From positions 186,001 through 250,000 of the forward strand of contig CAYMPV010000001.1 in NCBI GenBank assembly GCA_964392305.1: 64,000 nt of DNA. The letters run 5' to 3'. Below the pieces are notes generated by a model that saw nothing but the letters and a program-made list of their open reading frames with translations, did not search any database and was not told the origin of the DNA. The DNA is from JACKIC01 sp964392305 (GTDB lineage: Bacteria; Planctomycetota; UBA1135; UBA2386). The translations under genes and the position numbers were made by a program. Position 1 is the stretch's first letter; each line of letters begins with the position of its first letter. This document shows, in pieces, positions 43,968 to 52,736 of this stretch.

Positions 43968-44219
43968 ACGCGGAGCGTTTGTGTCTGGGTTGAAGGTGAA
44001 TGTCGGCAAACGCTAAGGTGCTGCGGAGCATCGAAGGAGACGACCATGCCAAGCCTCGCCGAGACCCTTGCAGAAGTCCGTCGCTGAATCCGCCGCACCG
44101 GCTCCCGATCGATGAACGAGGATGCAGATCGGTTTGCGAGGGCAACGCCATAGACCCGGCAATCAACGGCTCGGCGGTCCGCACAGTGCCTTCCTCGCAC
44201 ATCCGGTGACCTGCCTGCC

Positions 44220-44990
44220 CTACTCCGCGGCCGGCTTGTTGAACGTCCACCAGTCTTCACTGCCGCTCTCCCTCACGTGGAGCGCCACCCGAAGGCAATG
44301 CAGCAACGTGATGGCGTCGCCATCACCTGCCTGCGTGCGGAAGCACAGCGGACCTTCGCCGACGGCTCGCCCCACCTCGTCGTTGTAGTTCTGCAGGTGC
44401 TCAAGGAAGGCTTCGACCTCGTTCGCTGGGTGCGCGCCGATCGACTGGTTCGCGATCGCTACGCCCTTGTCGATGTGGGCGATGACCTTGTTGCGGGCCT
44501 CGACGATGAAGTCGCGGTAGCGCATCACGCCTGCGGAGGCCGTCTCGATCGCGGGGTTCATCAAGCCTTCGCTACCTAGGTGTTCGTCCAGGTTGCGGAC
44601 CGTCAGCGACTCGACGTGCACCTTCGCTGCCTTGCTCCAGGATCGAGCCGGGTCGGTGATCTTCGCCGCCTGTAGAAGGCAATACTCGAACAGCACGAGG
44701 TTGAGGTCGTGGAAGACGTGCGCCGCAGCCTCTTGCAGCACGCGCCTAGCCTCCGCGTCGTGGAACAGCTGCTCGAAGGTGTTGAAGCATCGACGCAGCC
44801 AGATGCACTGCTTGCGGAACGCGACGAACGCCTCGCGTAGCTCGCGCCTCGGCTTGCAGCTCAGGCAATCGACGACCTCGGAACCCCTCGCGGCGTCGCC
44901 GAGGTACTCCCACTGCTCGGGCCACTGCGCATGGCGATCTTCCGCGCGTTCGCCATGTTTTGGGCCGCCGAGTGCGTCAGGTGAGAGCAC
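44220..44990 (-). CDS. AbiU2-like HEPN-type protein
   Basis: The protein has about 256 residues from GTG 44990; the open frame reaches ATG 45131 but its first 47 codons overlap the upstream gene and look non-coding. The core 'FRKQCIWLRRCFNTFEQLFH', 'AAAHVFHDLNLVLFEYCLLQ' and 'AAKITDPARS' match the AbiU2 group of abortive-infection proteins, all-helical and related to HEPN domains. It ends a three-gene set with 45187 and 44861. A role in phage defence is inferred from the family. Confidence 0.65.
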   Translation of the reverse strand: MLSPDALGGPKHGERAEDRHAQWPEQWEYLGDAARGSEVVDCLSCKPRRELREAFVAFRKQCIWLRRCFNTFEQLFHDAEARRVLQEAAAHVFHDLNLVLFEYCLLQAAKITDPARSWSKAAKVHVESLTVRNLDEHLGSEGLMNPAIETASAGVMRYRDFIVEARNKVIAHIDKGVAIANQSIGAHPANEVEAFLEHLQNYNDEVGRAVGEGPLCFRTQAGDGDAITLLHCLRVALHVRESGSEDWWTFNKPAAE

Positions 44991-45196
44991 GTCGCCTGGT
45001 GCAACATGAAGCGGCCTGCGGCCAACTCGTTCAGCACGAGCGCGTCGCGCTGCTGACGCTGTGGCGCCGCCGGCAAGTCCGTGAGAAATCGAGCTTCTTG
45101 CTCCCGTTTCGCCTTCTGCTCCTGCTGCCACTTAACGAACTTCGCGGACGCCTGGGGGTCCTTGGCGGTGTCGAACTCGATGATCGCTATTGGCAT
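44861..45196 (-). CDS. Small unknown protein in HEPN-like gene group
   Basis: The protein has 111 residues from ATG 45196, overlapping the upstream gene by 10 bp. The first half is a charged helix ('KFVKWQQEQKAKREQEARFL'); the rest is without motif and overlaps the start region of the AbiU2-like gene. A frameshift joining the two genes cannot be excluded. Confidence 0.5.
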   Translation of the reverse strand: MPIAIIEFDTAKDPQASAKFVKWQQEQKAKREQEARFLTDLPAAPQRQQRDALVLNELAAGRFMLHQATCSHLTHSAAQNMANARKIAMRSGPSSGSTSATPRGVPRSSIA

Positions 45197-45810
45197 ACCC
45201 AGTCTCGCATCCACCCTGTGATCGCCTCGCGCCATGTGGGCGGGTTCTTCGAGTTGCTCTGCGGCACGGAGTCCAACGGGGGGAACAAGGGCCCGATGAG
45301 CCGCCACAGGAAGCCTTCGAAGACGCGCTCGTATTCGCGCGACCACGCCGACCTGTCGTCGCGATGGTCCTGCACGTGCACGATAGACTGATCCGGAAAA
45401 CGACCAATCGGGTATCGGCCAGCGTGTTCAACGCACACTTGAAGGGACCGAAGGGCCTGCTCTTCGCGGCTGTCGATCTGGATTGCCACGGCTTTCGTCA
45501 TCTGGACGAGTGAGTGAGAGCCACATCCTGGGATGTTCCCGGGCTTCTTGGGATTGAAGTTACCCCCCTGCTTCAGGTGTCGAGCCTTCAGCAGGTTCTC
45601 GACGCCGAACCCGCGAAGCATGAGGCCCGGGCCGAGAATGCGGACGTCGGGAGCCCGCCCCGGTTCTGGCGCCAACGTGCGAGCAACCAGGACCTGCGCT
45701 GCGCGAAGCAGTTCGAACCCGGTGCCCGTCCAGAGGGCGGGCTCACGGAGGCCCAAGTCGTGGACGTGCTCCCGTGACTTCCGAATCTCGTCGGGGGTTG
45801 GTGCCGGCAT
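45187..45810 (-). CDS. HEPN-like protein with GRYP motif
   Basis: The protein has 207 residues. 'GFGVENLLKARHLKQGG', 'GSHSLVQMTKAVAIQI' and 'VCVEHAGRYPIGRFPDQS' follow the order helix-LLK / H-x-L / GRYP that is common in HEPN-like nucleotide-binding or ribonuclease domains of unnamed families. No R-x4-6-H motif is seen clearly. It is the first gene of a set that ends with the AbiU2-like protein. The function is unknown. Confidence 0.6.
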   Translation of the reverse strand: MPAPTPDEIRKSREHVHDLGLREPALWTGTGFELLRAAQVLVARTLAPEPGRAPDVRILGPGLMLRGFGVENLLKARHLKQGGNFNPKKPGNIPGCGSHSLVQMTKAVAIQIDSREEQALRSLQVCVEHAGRYPIGRFPDQSIVHVQDHRDDRSAWSREYERVFEGFLWRLIGPLFPPLDSVPQSNSKNPPTWREAITGWMRDWVCQ

Positions 45811-46007
45811 CGTGATCCTCTCCAGCCGTCAGCGCAACGAGCGCCGCAGCGACTACCGTAGACTACCGCAGACCCCCCCGCGCTGCCGCACTGGTTCAAT
45901 CTTGGAATGCCTGTGGCGGGCGGGCCAACGGCACTCGGGAGAGGCACTCACAGTCCCATTCCCTTGAGCATGGGACCGATCTGGGTCCGACACGTGGCCC
46001 AAAGGCG

Positions 46008-46691
46008 TCAGGATTTGGGCCTATGCGCTCGCGACGCCTTCGCGGCCAGCTCATACACATGTTCTAACGTATGCTCGATGACGTCGATTGCAGCATCAAG
46101 ACTAATAATGGTTGGTGCGGCAAGCTCATGGAGCGCTTCGTTGCCCAAGAACCTGAGGCTATGCAGAATGGCCGCATGCTCGCCATGAAGTATGCCTTGC
46201 TGGGCCAATCCCGCGATCTTGCCCTCGAGGGTCGTGGAGGTTCGCGTCTGCAGGGGATCGCCGCCAGGTTGCTTGGGGACTTCGCCGCCGGTCACTTTCT
46301 TGTCGGCACAGATGCCTTCCAGAATCGCTCTGATTCCGCCAGCGCAGAGGATGGGAATCTGCGCATTGTAGGTAGATAGGACTTCCGCGTAGATGCGGTC
46401 AACGGACGGTGGGAGACGCGAAAACTCCTTCGGAGCACGACTGCTTACATGTCTCGGAGGGTATAAGTCGATTGCATGATTCTCTTCTTCGGTGTGCGGG
46501 TTCCAGAACTCGGATCCCCCAGTGACGGTGCGATACGTAATGGAGTCACACCCGGCGCACTGAAGGACTTGATACCTAAAGTGCCAGGCAGCATCTGAAG
46601 TGTGGTGATTCTCCTCGTGCTGAGCGCGAACTACATGCCGGGTCTCAAGGCGGCATCTCATGCACAGGACGTGGTCGGTTGCGTAGGGCAT
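46008..46691 (-). CDS. DUF4145 domain protein
   Basis: The protein has 227 residues. The N-terminus has two Cys pairs ('LCMRCRLETRH', 'LQCAGCDSITY') that could bind zinc. The second half ('IPILCAGGIRAILEGICADK', 'LEGKIAGLAQQGILHGEHAA', 'LRFLGNEALHE') is a clear DUF4145 domain, a HEPN-related unit frequent in restriction and abortive-infection genes. It stands as a single gene between the HEPN-like set and the pYEATS-like gene. Confidence 0.8.
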   Translation of the reverse strand: MPYATDHVLCMRCRLETRHVVRAQHEENHHTSDAAWHFRYQVLQCAGCDSITYRTVTGGSEFWNPHTEEENHAIDLYPPRHVSSRAPKEFSRLPPSVDRIYAEVLSTYNAQIPILCAGGIRAILEGICADKKVTGGEVPKQPGGDPLQTRTSTTLEGKIAGLAQQGILHGEHAAILHSLRFLGNEALHELAAPTIISLDAAIDVIEHTLEHVYELAAKASRAHRPKS

Positions 46692-46760
46692 TGACTTCAG
46701 GTGGGACGTGTTTGCGCATGCTACGGGAAATACGACGCGTAGGGAGGCGTTTGCCGCAGC

Positions 46761-47516
46761 CTAGTTCTCCATGAAGCGCTTGCGTTGATTGTGCGTGAGC
46801 GCGGTGAGGTCGGCATTGTTGAGGTCGAGTTTGCGCACGGTGCCATCGGGGAGCGCGACCCCGAGCGTGAAGGTTCCCACAGTGAGGATCGTGATGGATG
46901 CCTTCGTACCGTCGATCGGCACGTACTGAATGGACTCGGGGAAGGTGTGGTGCAGGAGGAACGCGACTTCGTTGTCGTTGCCGGCGATCCTTTCTCCTCC
47001 CTCTACCTGCGCATCCACTCGGAAGTATCGATTGGGGTACTTCAGGGACGGAGAGACCTTGGCGCGGAGGCTGACCGCCTTGTCCGCCGTGTCCCTCAGT
47101 TGCGCGACGGGGTCGTCGTCCCAGGCCAGCTTCTTTGAGTAGATGCCGCCAACCAGTTTCTGCACGGTTTTCTCGAAGGGTTCGGTGGGTATCGGCAGGT
47201 GCTCGAACTCCCCCTCCTCGATCTTGCCGATCTTGGTCTGGACCTCCTGCTTGAGGCGGTCGAACTCCAGTTCGAGGTCTCCGAACTTCAGTCGCTTGAC
47301 CACGTTCCCAAGCAGCACGGCCATCGCCGCAAGGATGAAGTAGAGGGCCTCTCGGTCGGGGATCCCGGTCGCAGCGACACGCCAGACGGCACCAAAGGTG
47401 AGGATGATCGCCGCGCCTCCAGACCAGCGCGTGTAGTCAAGCCACGACTCAGTCGCAGGTGGATTCCCAGACCCAGGGGTGTTGTTGGTGGTCATGTGCG
47501 CGACGTCGACAGGCAC
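46761..47516 (-). CDS. Membrane protein with pYEATS-like domain
   Basis: The protein has 251 residues from GTG 47516 or 244 from ATG 47495. Two membrane helices (about 30-48 and 57-75) are followed by a coiled coil and a C-terminal beta domain: 'RVDAQVEGGERIAGNDNEVA', 'FLLHHTFPESIQYVPIDG', 'TVGTFTLGVALPDGTVRKLD'. This is the layout of prokaryotic YEATS domains, found in conflict and signalling systems with caspase-like peptidases. The GTG start overlaps the stop of the frameshifted gene before it. It is the last gene of the long operon. Confidence 0.65.
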   Translation of the reverse strand: MPVDVAHMTTNNTPGSGNPPATESWLDYTRWSGGAAIILTFGAVWRVAATGIPDREALYFILAAMAVLLGNVVKRLKFGDLELEFDRLKQEVQTKIGKIEEGEFEHLPIPTEPFEKTVQKLVGGIYSKKLAWDDDPVAQLRDTADKAVSLRAKVSPSLKYPNRYFRVDAQVEGGERIAGNDNEVAFLLHHTFPESIQYVPIDGTKASITILTVGTFTLGVALPDGTVRKLDLNNADLTALTHNQRKRFMEN

Positions 47517-48014
47517 TACCTAATCCGGAGGTCGCGAACCGCTGAGCGCTGGAGCAGCGGCTGCAACTTGCTGGCTGCCTCGATGGTTAGTTTGCCATCC
47601 GGCAGGGCGGCGATCCTCTGCTTGAGGTCCCGGCGCACTTGGTCGAGGGCGGGGCTGTCCGTGATCTTCAACATCTCGACCAACGATGCGGCCTGCTCCT
47701 TTGGTGAGTTTGGGCTGGCTACCGGGCTGAGCCTTGGTTCCGTCGTCGAGCAAGTCGAGAATGGCCTTGTTGTTTCCCTTGTCGAGGAGATCGTTGCGAA
47801 CTGCCGATGGGTCGAATCGGGCAACGTTGGTCGCCGACGTGCCGACGGCGAGGACGATCTCGACGATCACCGCGGAGAACAGTTTCCGTTGCTGATTGCG
47901 ATCCGCGAAGCGGACCCAGCCCACCATCGACCCGCAAGTCATGGTGACTGTGAACACGAAGGCGCCGACGATGGTCCAGCCGACGACGAGCTGCATGGTC
48001 TCGGTCACGGTCAT
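47516..48014 (-). pseudogene. Two-helix membrane protein, frameshifted
   Basis: The first frame gives two membrane helices and runs to '...DDGTKAQPGSQPKLTK'; the second frame continues naturally as 'EQAASLVEMLKITDSPALDQ' up to 'AVRDLRIR' and stop. A single extra G in AAAGGAG near 47699 explains the break. The start at 48014 lies inside the stop of the EEP gene (ATGA). Either the gene has recently decayed, or a base-call error or programmed shift is involved. Confidence 0.7.
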
Positions 48015-48943
48015 CCTCCGAGTGAGGCTAGCAGGGCCCTGAGCTCCGCAAGGCGGGCTTCGAGCCCGGCGATGGTCTCGCGCAGCTGCACCTTCAGCGA
48101 GTCCACCTGCTGCGCGGTGAGACCAGGTGCCGCTGCGGCCCCCGGGTTCAGGGTTGCCCGCACCGGGCGGTGGTCTGGCGAGGTGTTGTCATCCGGGAAG
48201 TCGCCCGGAACCACGATGATCGAGGACTGCGCCTGCCAGGACCGCGCGGGGCCAGACAGAAAGACGAAGTCGAGGATGCTCTCGTGACTGGAGAACTGCG
48301 TGGGCATCGGATTCGAGGGGCGCACCCAGAGCCACACGCCGTCGCGCACCATCTCGTCGTAGCCCGCGTCGTGGTGCGTCTCGCCGGACGACATGGGCAG
48401 ATCCCAGTCGAAGTTGTAGTCGCCCACGGCAATGACCGGCACCGGCTGCACGGCGGCCCAGTCGTGGAGCCTCTTGCCCTGCTCCCGCCGCTTGGCGCTG
48501 TCGCTGCGGTAGAGGTGGTTTACCATGAAGTCGAACTCACGGCCAGTCGCAGTCTCCTTCAGTCGCGCAACCAGCGGTGACCGCACCCGGAAGCCTCCCG
48601 TCGTGTTGGGGAAGTTGATGTCGTGCAGCTCATCGGAGCTGACGAGGTCGAACCGGCCGTCGTCGTAGACGATTGCGAGGCGGTCGGCGCCGCCAGTGTT
48701 CCCCATGACGATGTTGAACGTCGCGTGCTCGCCGTCGGCCGCGGCTGCCTTGAGGTCGTTTCCCCACTCGCTGAGGACTTCACAGAAGCCCCAGACGTCC
48801 ACCCCGTCGACTTGCCCGACCCGCTCCTTGATCTTGGCGATGGTCGAACCGCCTGATTCGAGGTTGTAGCCGGCCACTGTGATCTCCTGCGCGGATGCTG
48901 AGATCGCGAACAACAAGACGATTCCCGACTGGACGCAGCGCAT
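48011..48943 (-). CDS. Secreted endonuclease/exonuclease/phosphatase-fold protein
   Basis: The protein has 310 residues with a signal peptide (MRCVQSGIVLLFAISASAQ). EEP-fold active-site pieces are present in order: 'AGYNLESGG', 'WGFCEVLSEW' (Glu), 'VNHLYRS', 'AVGDYNFDWD' (Asp-x-Asn), 'ESILDFVFLS' and 'SPDHRPVRATL' (Asp-His). These enzymes cleave phosphodiester or phosphomonoester bonds in DNA, lipids or inositides. The C-terminal 40 residues form a coiled coil. Export makes a role outside the cytoplasm likely. Confidence 0.82.
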   Translation of the reverse strand: MRCVQSGIVLLFAISASAQEITVAGYNLESGGSTIAKIKERVGQVDGVDVWGFCEVLSEWGNDLKAAAADGEHATFNIVMGNTGGADRLAIVYDDGRFDLVSSDELHDINFPNTTGGFRVRSPLVARLKETATGREFDFMVNHLYRSDSAKRREQGKRLHDWAAVQPVPVIAVGDYNFDWDLPMSSGETHHDAGYDEMVRDGVWLWVRPSNPMPTQFSSHESILDFVFLSGPARSWQAQSSIIVVPGDFPDDNTSPDHRPVRATLNPGAAAAPGLTAQQVDSLKVQLRETIAGLEARLAELRALLASLGG

Positions 48944-49089
48944 CAGCGAACTCCTTCCGTGTCTGCTCGACCCGTAGCAAAGCCTCCCGCAAGGAAGAAG
49001 GTGACCACCTTTGCAGCTTGCGGTCAAGGTGCGGCGTCGCGATGTTCTCGTCGCTCTCCCCGGGCTCTCTCGCGCGTTCGTCCTGCCGG

Positions 49090-49333
49090 CTAGGGTCGGA
49101 TGCGGAAGACGTGGATCGACTGGTCCTTGTGGGCATTGGGATTCGGTTGGTGGCCCTTCCTCTTGTCGGACACAGCGACCACCGTCTCCTCGTCCAGCCA
49201 CTGTGACGCCTTCGACGTTGCCGTAGTTCGTCTCGGGGAAACGGTGGATTGCCTTGCTGTCTGGCAGAGACGCGTGCGTCGCCGGGTCAACGCGCGCGGT
49301 CCAGGGCCGCGCAGCAACCAGCGGTCTCATCAT
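49090..49333 (-). pseudogene. Frameshifted end of an esterase/phytase-like beta-propeller gene
   Basis: The first frame reads 'SKAIHRFPETNYGNVEGVT'; after one extra G near 49197 a second frame continues as 'WLDEETVVAVSDKRKGHQPN' and 'KDQSIHVFRIRP' then stop. The joined piece resembles the C-terminal blade of phytase-like or DUF3616-type propellers ('NVEGVTWLD...SDRRK'). Only about 80 codons remain, starting within the stop of the small protein before it (ATGA). The 146 bp that follow before the EEP start hold no gene. Confidence 0.6.
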
Positions 49334-49596
49334 GTGGTTGGCGGACCGATCTCGCGAATCTGCTCGGCAAGAAGGGTCTGACCGACAACGAAACCGTCGC
49401 AGGCCACGGTGCGGCCGACGTATCGATCTAGGCCACTATCTCCAAAGGCCGGACCCGACTTGCGTCGGAGAAGCAAGCGGCCACGGTCCGAGACTAGGAA
49501 GACTGCGGTTCGCTCGCTCTTGCTTCCGACCGCGTAGCCTCCTTGAACGACCGTTCCTCGAAGTTCGGTTACTCGCTCTGGTCTCGTAGAATCCAA
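49330..49596 (-). CDS. Small beta-rich protein (OB-like)
   Basis: The protein has 88 residues if begun at TTG 49596, just after the peptidase stop. The sequence 'ERVTELRGTVVQGGYAVGSK', 'AVFLVSDRGRLLLRRK' and 'YVGRTVACDGFVVGQTLLAE' has the strand pattern of a small OB-type barrel. It overlaps the next fragment by four bases. The function is unknown; its place suggests an accessory to the peptidase. Confidence 0.5.
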   Translation of the reverse strand: MDSTRPERVTELRGTVVQGGYAVGSKSERTAVFLVSDRGRLLLRRKSGPAFGDSGLDRYVGRTVACDGFVVGQTLLAEQIREIGPPTT

Positions 49597-49603
49597 GGAA
49601 AGC

Positions 49604-51139
49604 TCAGCGACGGTGGTAGATCCGGTAGCCCACGATTCTACCTCCGGATTCCTTTGCCAGGACGCACACCAGGGTGAACCGATGTGCCTTCTTCCTGTCT
49701 CCGCTGTGGCCAATCGCAAGGTGGTAGCGCGAGGGTGCCGTGGCAACCTTGGCGGATGTCTCCTTGGCCGTCTTGATGCCCTTCACTTTGTAGACATGGA
49801 ACTTCTCGTTCGGCCGCAAGCCTCCAAGCCTGGCGATGTTCGAGAGCGCCCTCTTCGTCGTCGCTGATAGTCTTCCGCCCGGCACCCGCTTCGATGCCGT
49901 CGGCTTGGTCTGCTGGAGGAACTCGCCGACCTGCTTCATCTTGGCGCGACGTTCGCTGCGGAAGAACCGCTCGGCGCTCGCCATCTCCATGCCCTTGGGC
50001 ACACCGGTGGTCTCGGCCGGGAGGATGGGATGGACACTTGGATCGCCGTACGCACAGAACTGGGCTAGGGTCTTGAGGTCGATCGGATCCAACTGGGCGG
50101 CGTGCTCCACGAACTGCTGCCGGGCCATCAATGTCGCCCTTCCGACGGAGGCTCCATCCAGGAGGCTGAGCAGGAAGTACTGGCAGATGAGGTCTGCGGC
50201 GCTGTTGTCGTCGGGTGGCCCGTAGGCGATCGTAGTGCTGCCGAAGTAGGCGTAGGCTCCCTGCGCCAGATAGCTCTGGCAGATGGGCATGTCCATCGCC
50301 AGGGTCACGGAGTCGTACAACTCGGCACCGTAGCAGCACTCGACGGCGGCCACAGATCCCTCCGTGATGGCACCTCCGATTGCGGCGGTGGTCAGGGAGA
50401 CGGGGTACTTGCTCCCTTTCTGGCCGTAGAACTCTGGCTTCACCTGAGCACCGTGACAGTTGATGAAGTGAATGCGGGCGCAAAGTTCGCCCTTGGGGTA
50501 CTTCGGGCCTTGGGGAGGGGCCAGTAGCAGTTTGCTGTGATCCCCGAAGACGGCCTCGAGGCTCATTCCCGTGGATCCCTTCCAAACGTCTGCCGACAGA
50601 CCGAAGTAGGGCTTGTAGTCATCTGCTGGACGCTTGCGCCAGGATGTCGCAGTCCGAAGTAGACCCAACAGGTGTGCGGGATTGGTAGCGCCGGTAAGGT
50701 CGGGCAGCCGGGAAACCACCCTTGTCGGCCCCGAGAACTTCGCCGGATCACGCGAGTAGGCTGCATCACAGGCGTACGGTAGATCGCCCCAGGCGGTCTT
50801 GTCGTCATCGTCATTCGGGGAGTAGACCGGATTGTCCAGATCCTGGTGAGGAACCACGTCCGGAGCCCCCAAGATCATGAGGTAGTCGGGTCGCTTCGCC
50901 TTGAAGACGCCGTCGATGGCCTCTTTGAAGGCCCGGGCTGAAGTCGTCTGCGAGACGGCCTTCGCTTTCAGCTTCTTCATGGCCTTTGCGTCGTCCAGGT
51001 ACACGACGCTGGTCTCGATGCCGCGCTTCTTGTCGGCCTTCACGAGGGCGGACAGAGCCGAGCTGATCTTCGTGACTCCAGCCGAGCCGTACTTCTTCGT
51101 CAACGCGCTGCGATTAGTCACTATCACCTTGTCTTCCAT
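49604..51139 (-). CDS. Caspase/gingipain-like (C25-type) peptidase
   Basis: The protein has 511 residues and no signal peptide. The catalytic dyad of clan CD is visible as 'IHFINCHGAQ' (His229-Gly230) and 'SVAAVECCYGAELYD' (Cys268 or Cys269), followed by 'YAYFGSTTIAYGPPDD', all in the manner of C25-family proteins. An early 'MILGAPDVVPHQDLDNP' segment is also typical of that group. The C-terminal 150 residues are basic and of unknown fold. It follows the SGNH gene by 9 bp. Lack of a signal suggests intracellular action, as for caspase-like effectors in defence systems. Confidence 0.8.
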   Translation of the reverse strand: MEDKVIVTNRSALTKKYGSAGVTKISSALSALVKADKKRGIETSVVYLDDAKAMKKLKAKAVSQTTSARAFKEAIDGVFKAKRPDYLMILGAPDVVPHQDLDNPVYSPNDDDDKTAWGDLPYACDAAYSRDPAKFSGPTRVVSRLPDLTGATNPAHLLGLLRTATSWRKRPADDYKPYFGLSADVWKGSTGMSLEAVFGDHSKLLLAPPQGPKYPKGELCARIHFINCHGAQVKPEFYGQKGSKYPVSLTTAAIGGAITEGSVAAVECCYGAELYDSVTLAMDMPICQSYLAQGAYAYFGSTTIAYGPPDDNSAADLICQYFLLSLLDGASVGRATLMARQQFVEHAAQLDPIDLKTLAQFCAYGDPSVHPILPAETTGVPKGMEMASAERFFRSERRAKMKQVGEFLQQTKPTASKRVPGGRLSATTKRALSNIARLGGLRPNEKFHVYKVKGIKTAKETSAKVATAPSRYHLAIGHSGDRKKAHRFTLVCVLAKESGGRIVGYRIYHRR

Positions 51140-51148
51140 GTCTTCTCC

Positions 51149-52060
51149 TCAGATGACGGCCGCGAACTTCGCAGCCACTGCCTTGAATCCCATTCCGGTT
51201 GGATGCAACTCGTTGCCCCACCATTCCCGGTAGTCCGAGCCGGTCGAGAGCGTCTTCCTCAGGTTGAGGTAGCGAACGTGTTTGAACCGTGACTCCCTAG
51301 CGACGCCCTGCACCATCGTGTTGAACCTGTCGATGAGGTCCAACATGATCGGTTTGCGAGCGGCCATCGCCGCGAAACCCTTGCGCCGGAAGCCAGGCTC
51401 GAGCCAAGGACCCGGCAGTGGACCCCATCCGCCTAGGAACCCTCGGCCATCCGGAACCGGGTAGTCGTATCCATGAAGGATGATGGGGATGGTCCGCGCC
51501 ATCATCTTCCGGCAGATCTCGGAGATCGCGTCGAGGATCGTCACGTATGCGTTCCGGAGGCGTTCATCGATGACCCCGGTGACGATCGAATCGTTGAGAC
51601 CTGCGATGCTCGAAGTGGCGTGGTTCAGCAGGATTGCGAACTCGTCACCGGCGATGTCGTTTCCGCCGCCCGAAAGCAGGATGGCACGCGGCACTACCCC
51701 TCGACGAAGGGCCTTCTCCACCAGTCGAGCGAACCCCTCGAGTTGACCATCGCCGTAGGCCATGTCCTCAACTGTGTCACCCTTGTGGGCGACGGACTCG
51801 ATGTCGAACCCGTACCCATCCTCAAGTTCTTTGAGGACATCGTGTAGCGGATAGTCGAACCAGGAGTCTCCCTCGGCGATGAGGATGCCAGCGGTGGCAG
51901 GGGCCTTCGTTATTCCCTTGGGCCTTGGCAGGGCTGCCAGCGCCTTCTTCCGGCGGGCCGACGCTTTTAGCCGTGCTCGGAGCACCCTCTCTGCAATCGC
52001 CTGACCTACACTCTGGGGATACCTGACGCTCCTCTTCCCTGCAGCCATGTGTCGCCTCAT
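51149..52060 (-). CDS. SGNH/GDSL-type hydrolase
   Basis: The protein has 303 residues from ATG 52060, which has GGGGGAG upstream; ATG 52048 is an alternative. SGNH blocks are read as 'IAEGDSWFDYP' (Ser about 66), 'LSGGGNDIAG' (Gly/Asn) and 'NELHPTGMG' (His). Such enzymes hydrolyse esters of lipids, sugars or proteins. The N-terminal 50 residues are strongly basic and no signal peptide is seen. It is the first gene of the long operon that includes the C25-type peptidase, and it faces the XRE regulator. Confidence 0.82.
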   Translation of the reverse strand: MRRHMAAGKRSVRYPQSVGQAIAERVLRARLKASARRKKALAALPRPKGITKAPATAGILIAEGDSWFDYPLHDVLKELEDGYGFDIESVAHKGDTVEDMAYGDGQLEGFARLVEKALRRGVVPRAILLSGGGNDIAGDEFAILLNHATSSIAGLNDSIVTGVIDERLRNAYVTILDAISEICRKMMARTIPIILHGYDYPVPDGRGFLGGWGPLPGPWLEPGFRRKGFAAMAARKPIMLDLIDRFNTMVQGVARESRFKHVRYLNLRKTLSTGSDYREWWGNELHPTGMGFKAVAAKFAAVI

Positions 52061-52181
52061 GTGGAGGGACTCCCCCTCTTCCCCTTTGCGAAGTCTCAAG
52101 TGGCGACATTTGGCCGCCAGCACGAGACCCGATCATGAAGGAGCTGGAGTCTCCATTCCTAGGGGTTGCAGGATGGGATCG

Positions 52182-52226
52182 GCCACTTCTGGCTCCTCAA
52201 TCGAGTCGGAGGTAGCCAGAAGTGGC
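52182..52226. promoter_or_regulatory. 13-bp inverted repeat between XRE gene and operon
   Basis: GCCACTTCTGGCT and its exact inverse AGCCAGAAGTGGC are separated by 19 bp. A further half-site AAGTGGCGA at 52098-52106 repeats the one at 52220-52228. All lie in the 253-bp gap between the divergent SGNH operon and the XRE regulator gene, the usual place for the regulator's operator. Confidence 0.6.
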
Positions 52227-52728
52227 GAGGTCGGGACGGTTGCGCCAAGCAACTGGCCACATCCGGCGTGCTGCTGAGATAGAAAGGGGAAACACGATGT
52301 CCCCAAGACGAAGATGGACCTAGAAGCAGAAGCGCTAGACGAGTGTTCGCCCTGGTTAGTTGAGCTTGGAAAGCGTTTGAAGGACGCGCGCGAGACGGCT
52401 GGAATGACTCAAGAGTGTGTGCGAGAACGCCTCAACTACCCGACCCGGTCGCTGACCCGCTGGGAAAACGGTCACGGGGATCCGGGGGTTGAGAAGGTAG
52501 CCAAGATGGCGGAGCTTTACGGGGTCTCGGTCGACTGGATCACCGGCAGGAGCCCCCTGCGCCAGTGCATCACTCCGGGTGCGGTTCTCATTGATGAGGA
52601 TGCCCTGCAAGTGCTAGAGCGGTTGGTTGCTTCGGGTGCGCGAATCAGGGACGTCCCTCGACATCTGATCCGCGGGCCAGGCTTTTGCTACGCATCAGTT
52701 GTTCCAGTAAGTCCAGCCATCGTAGCTA

Positions 52729-52736
52729 GCTCAGTC
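52729..52736 (+). repeat. Target-site duplication, left copy
   Basis: GCTCAGTC is repeated at 54197-54204 directly outside the other end of the insertion sequence. Eight bases is the usual duplication for the ISL3 family. Confidence 0.92.
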
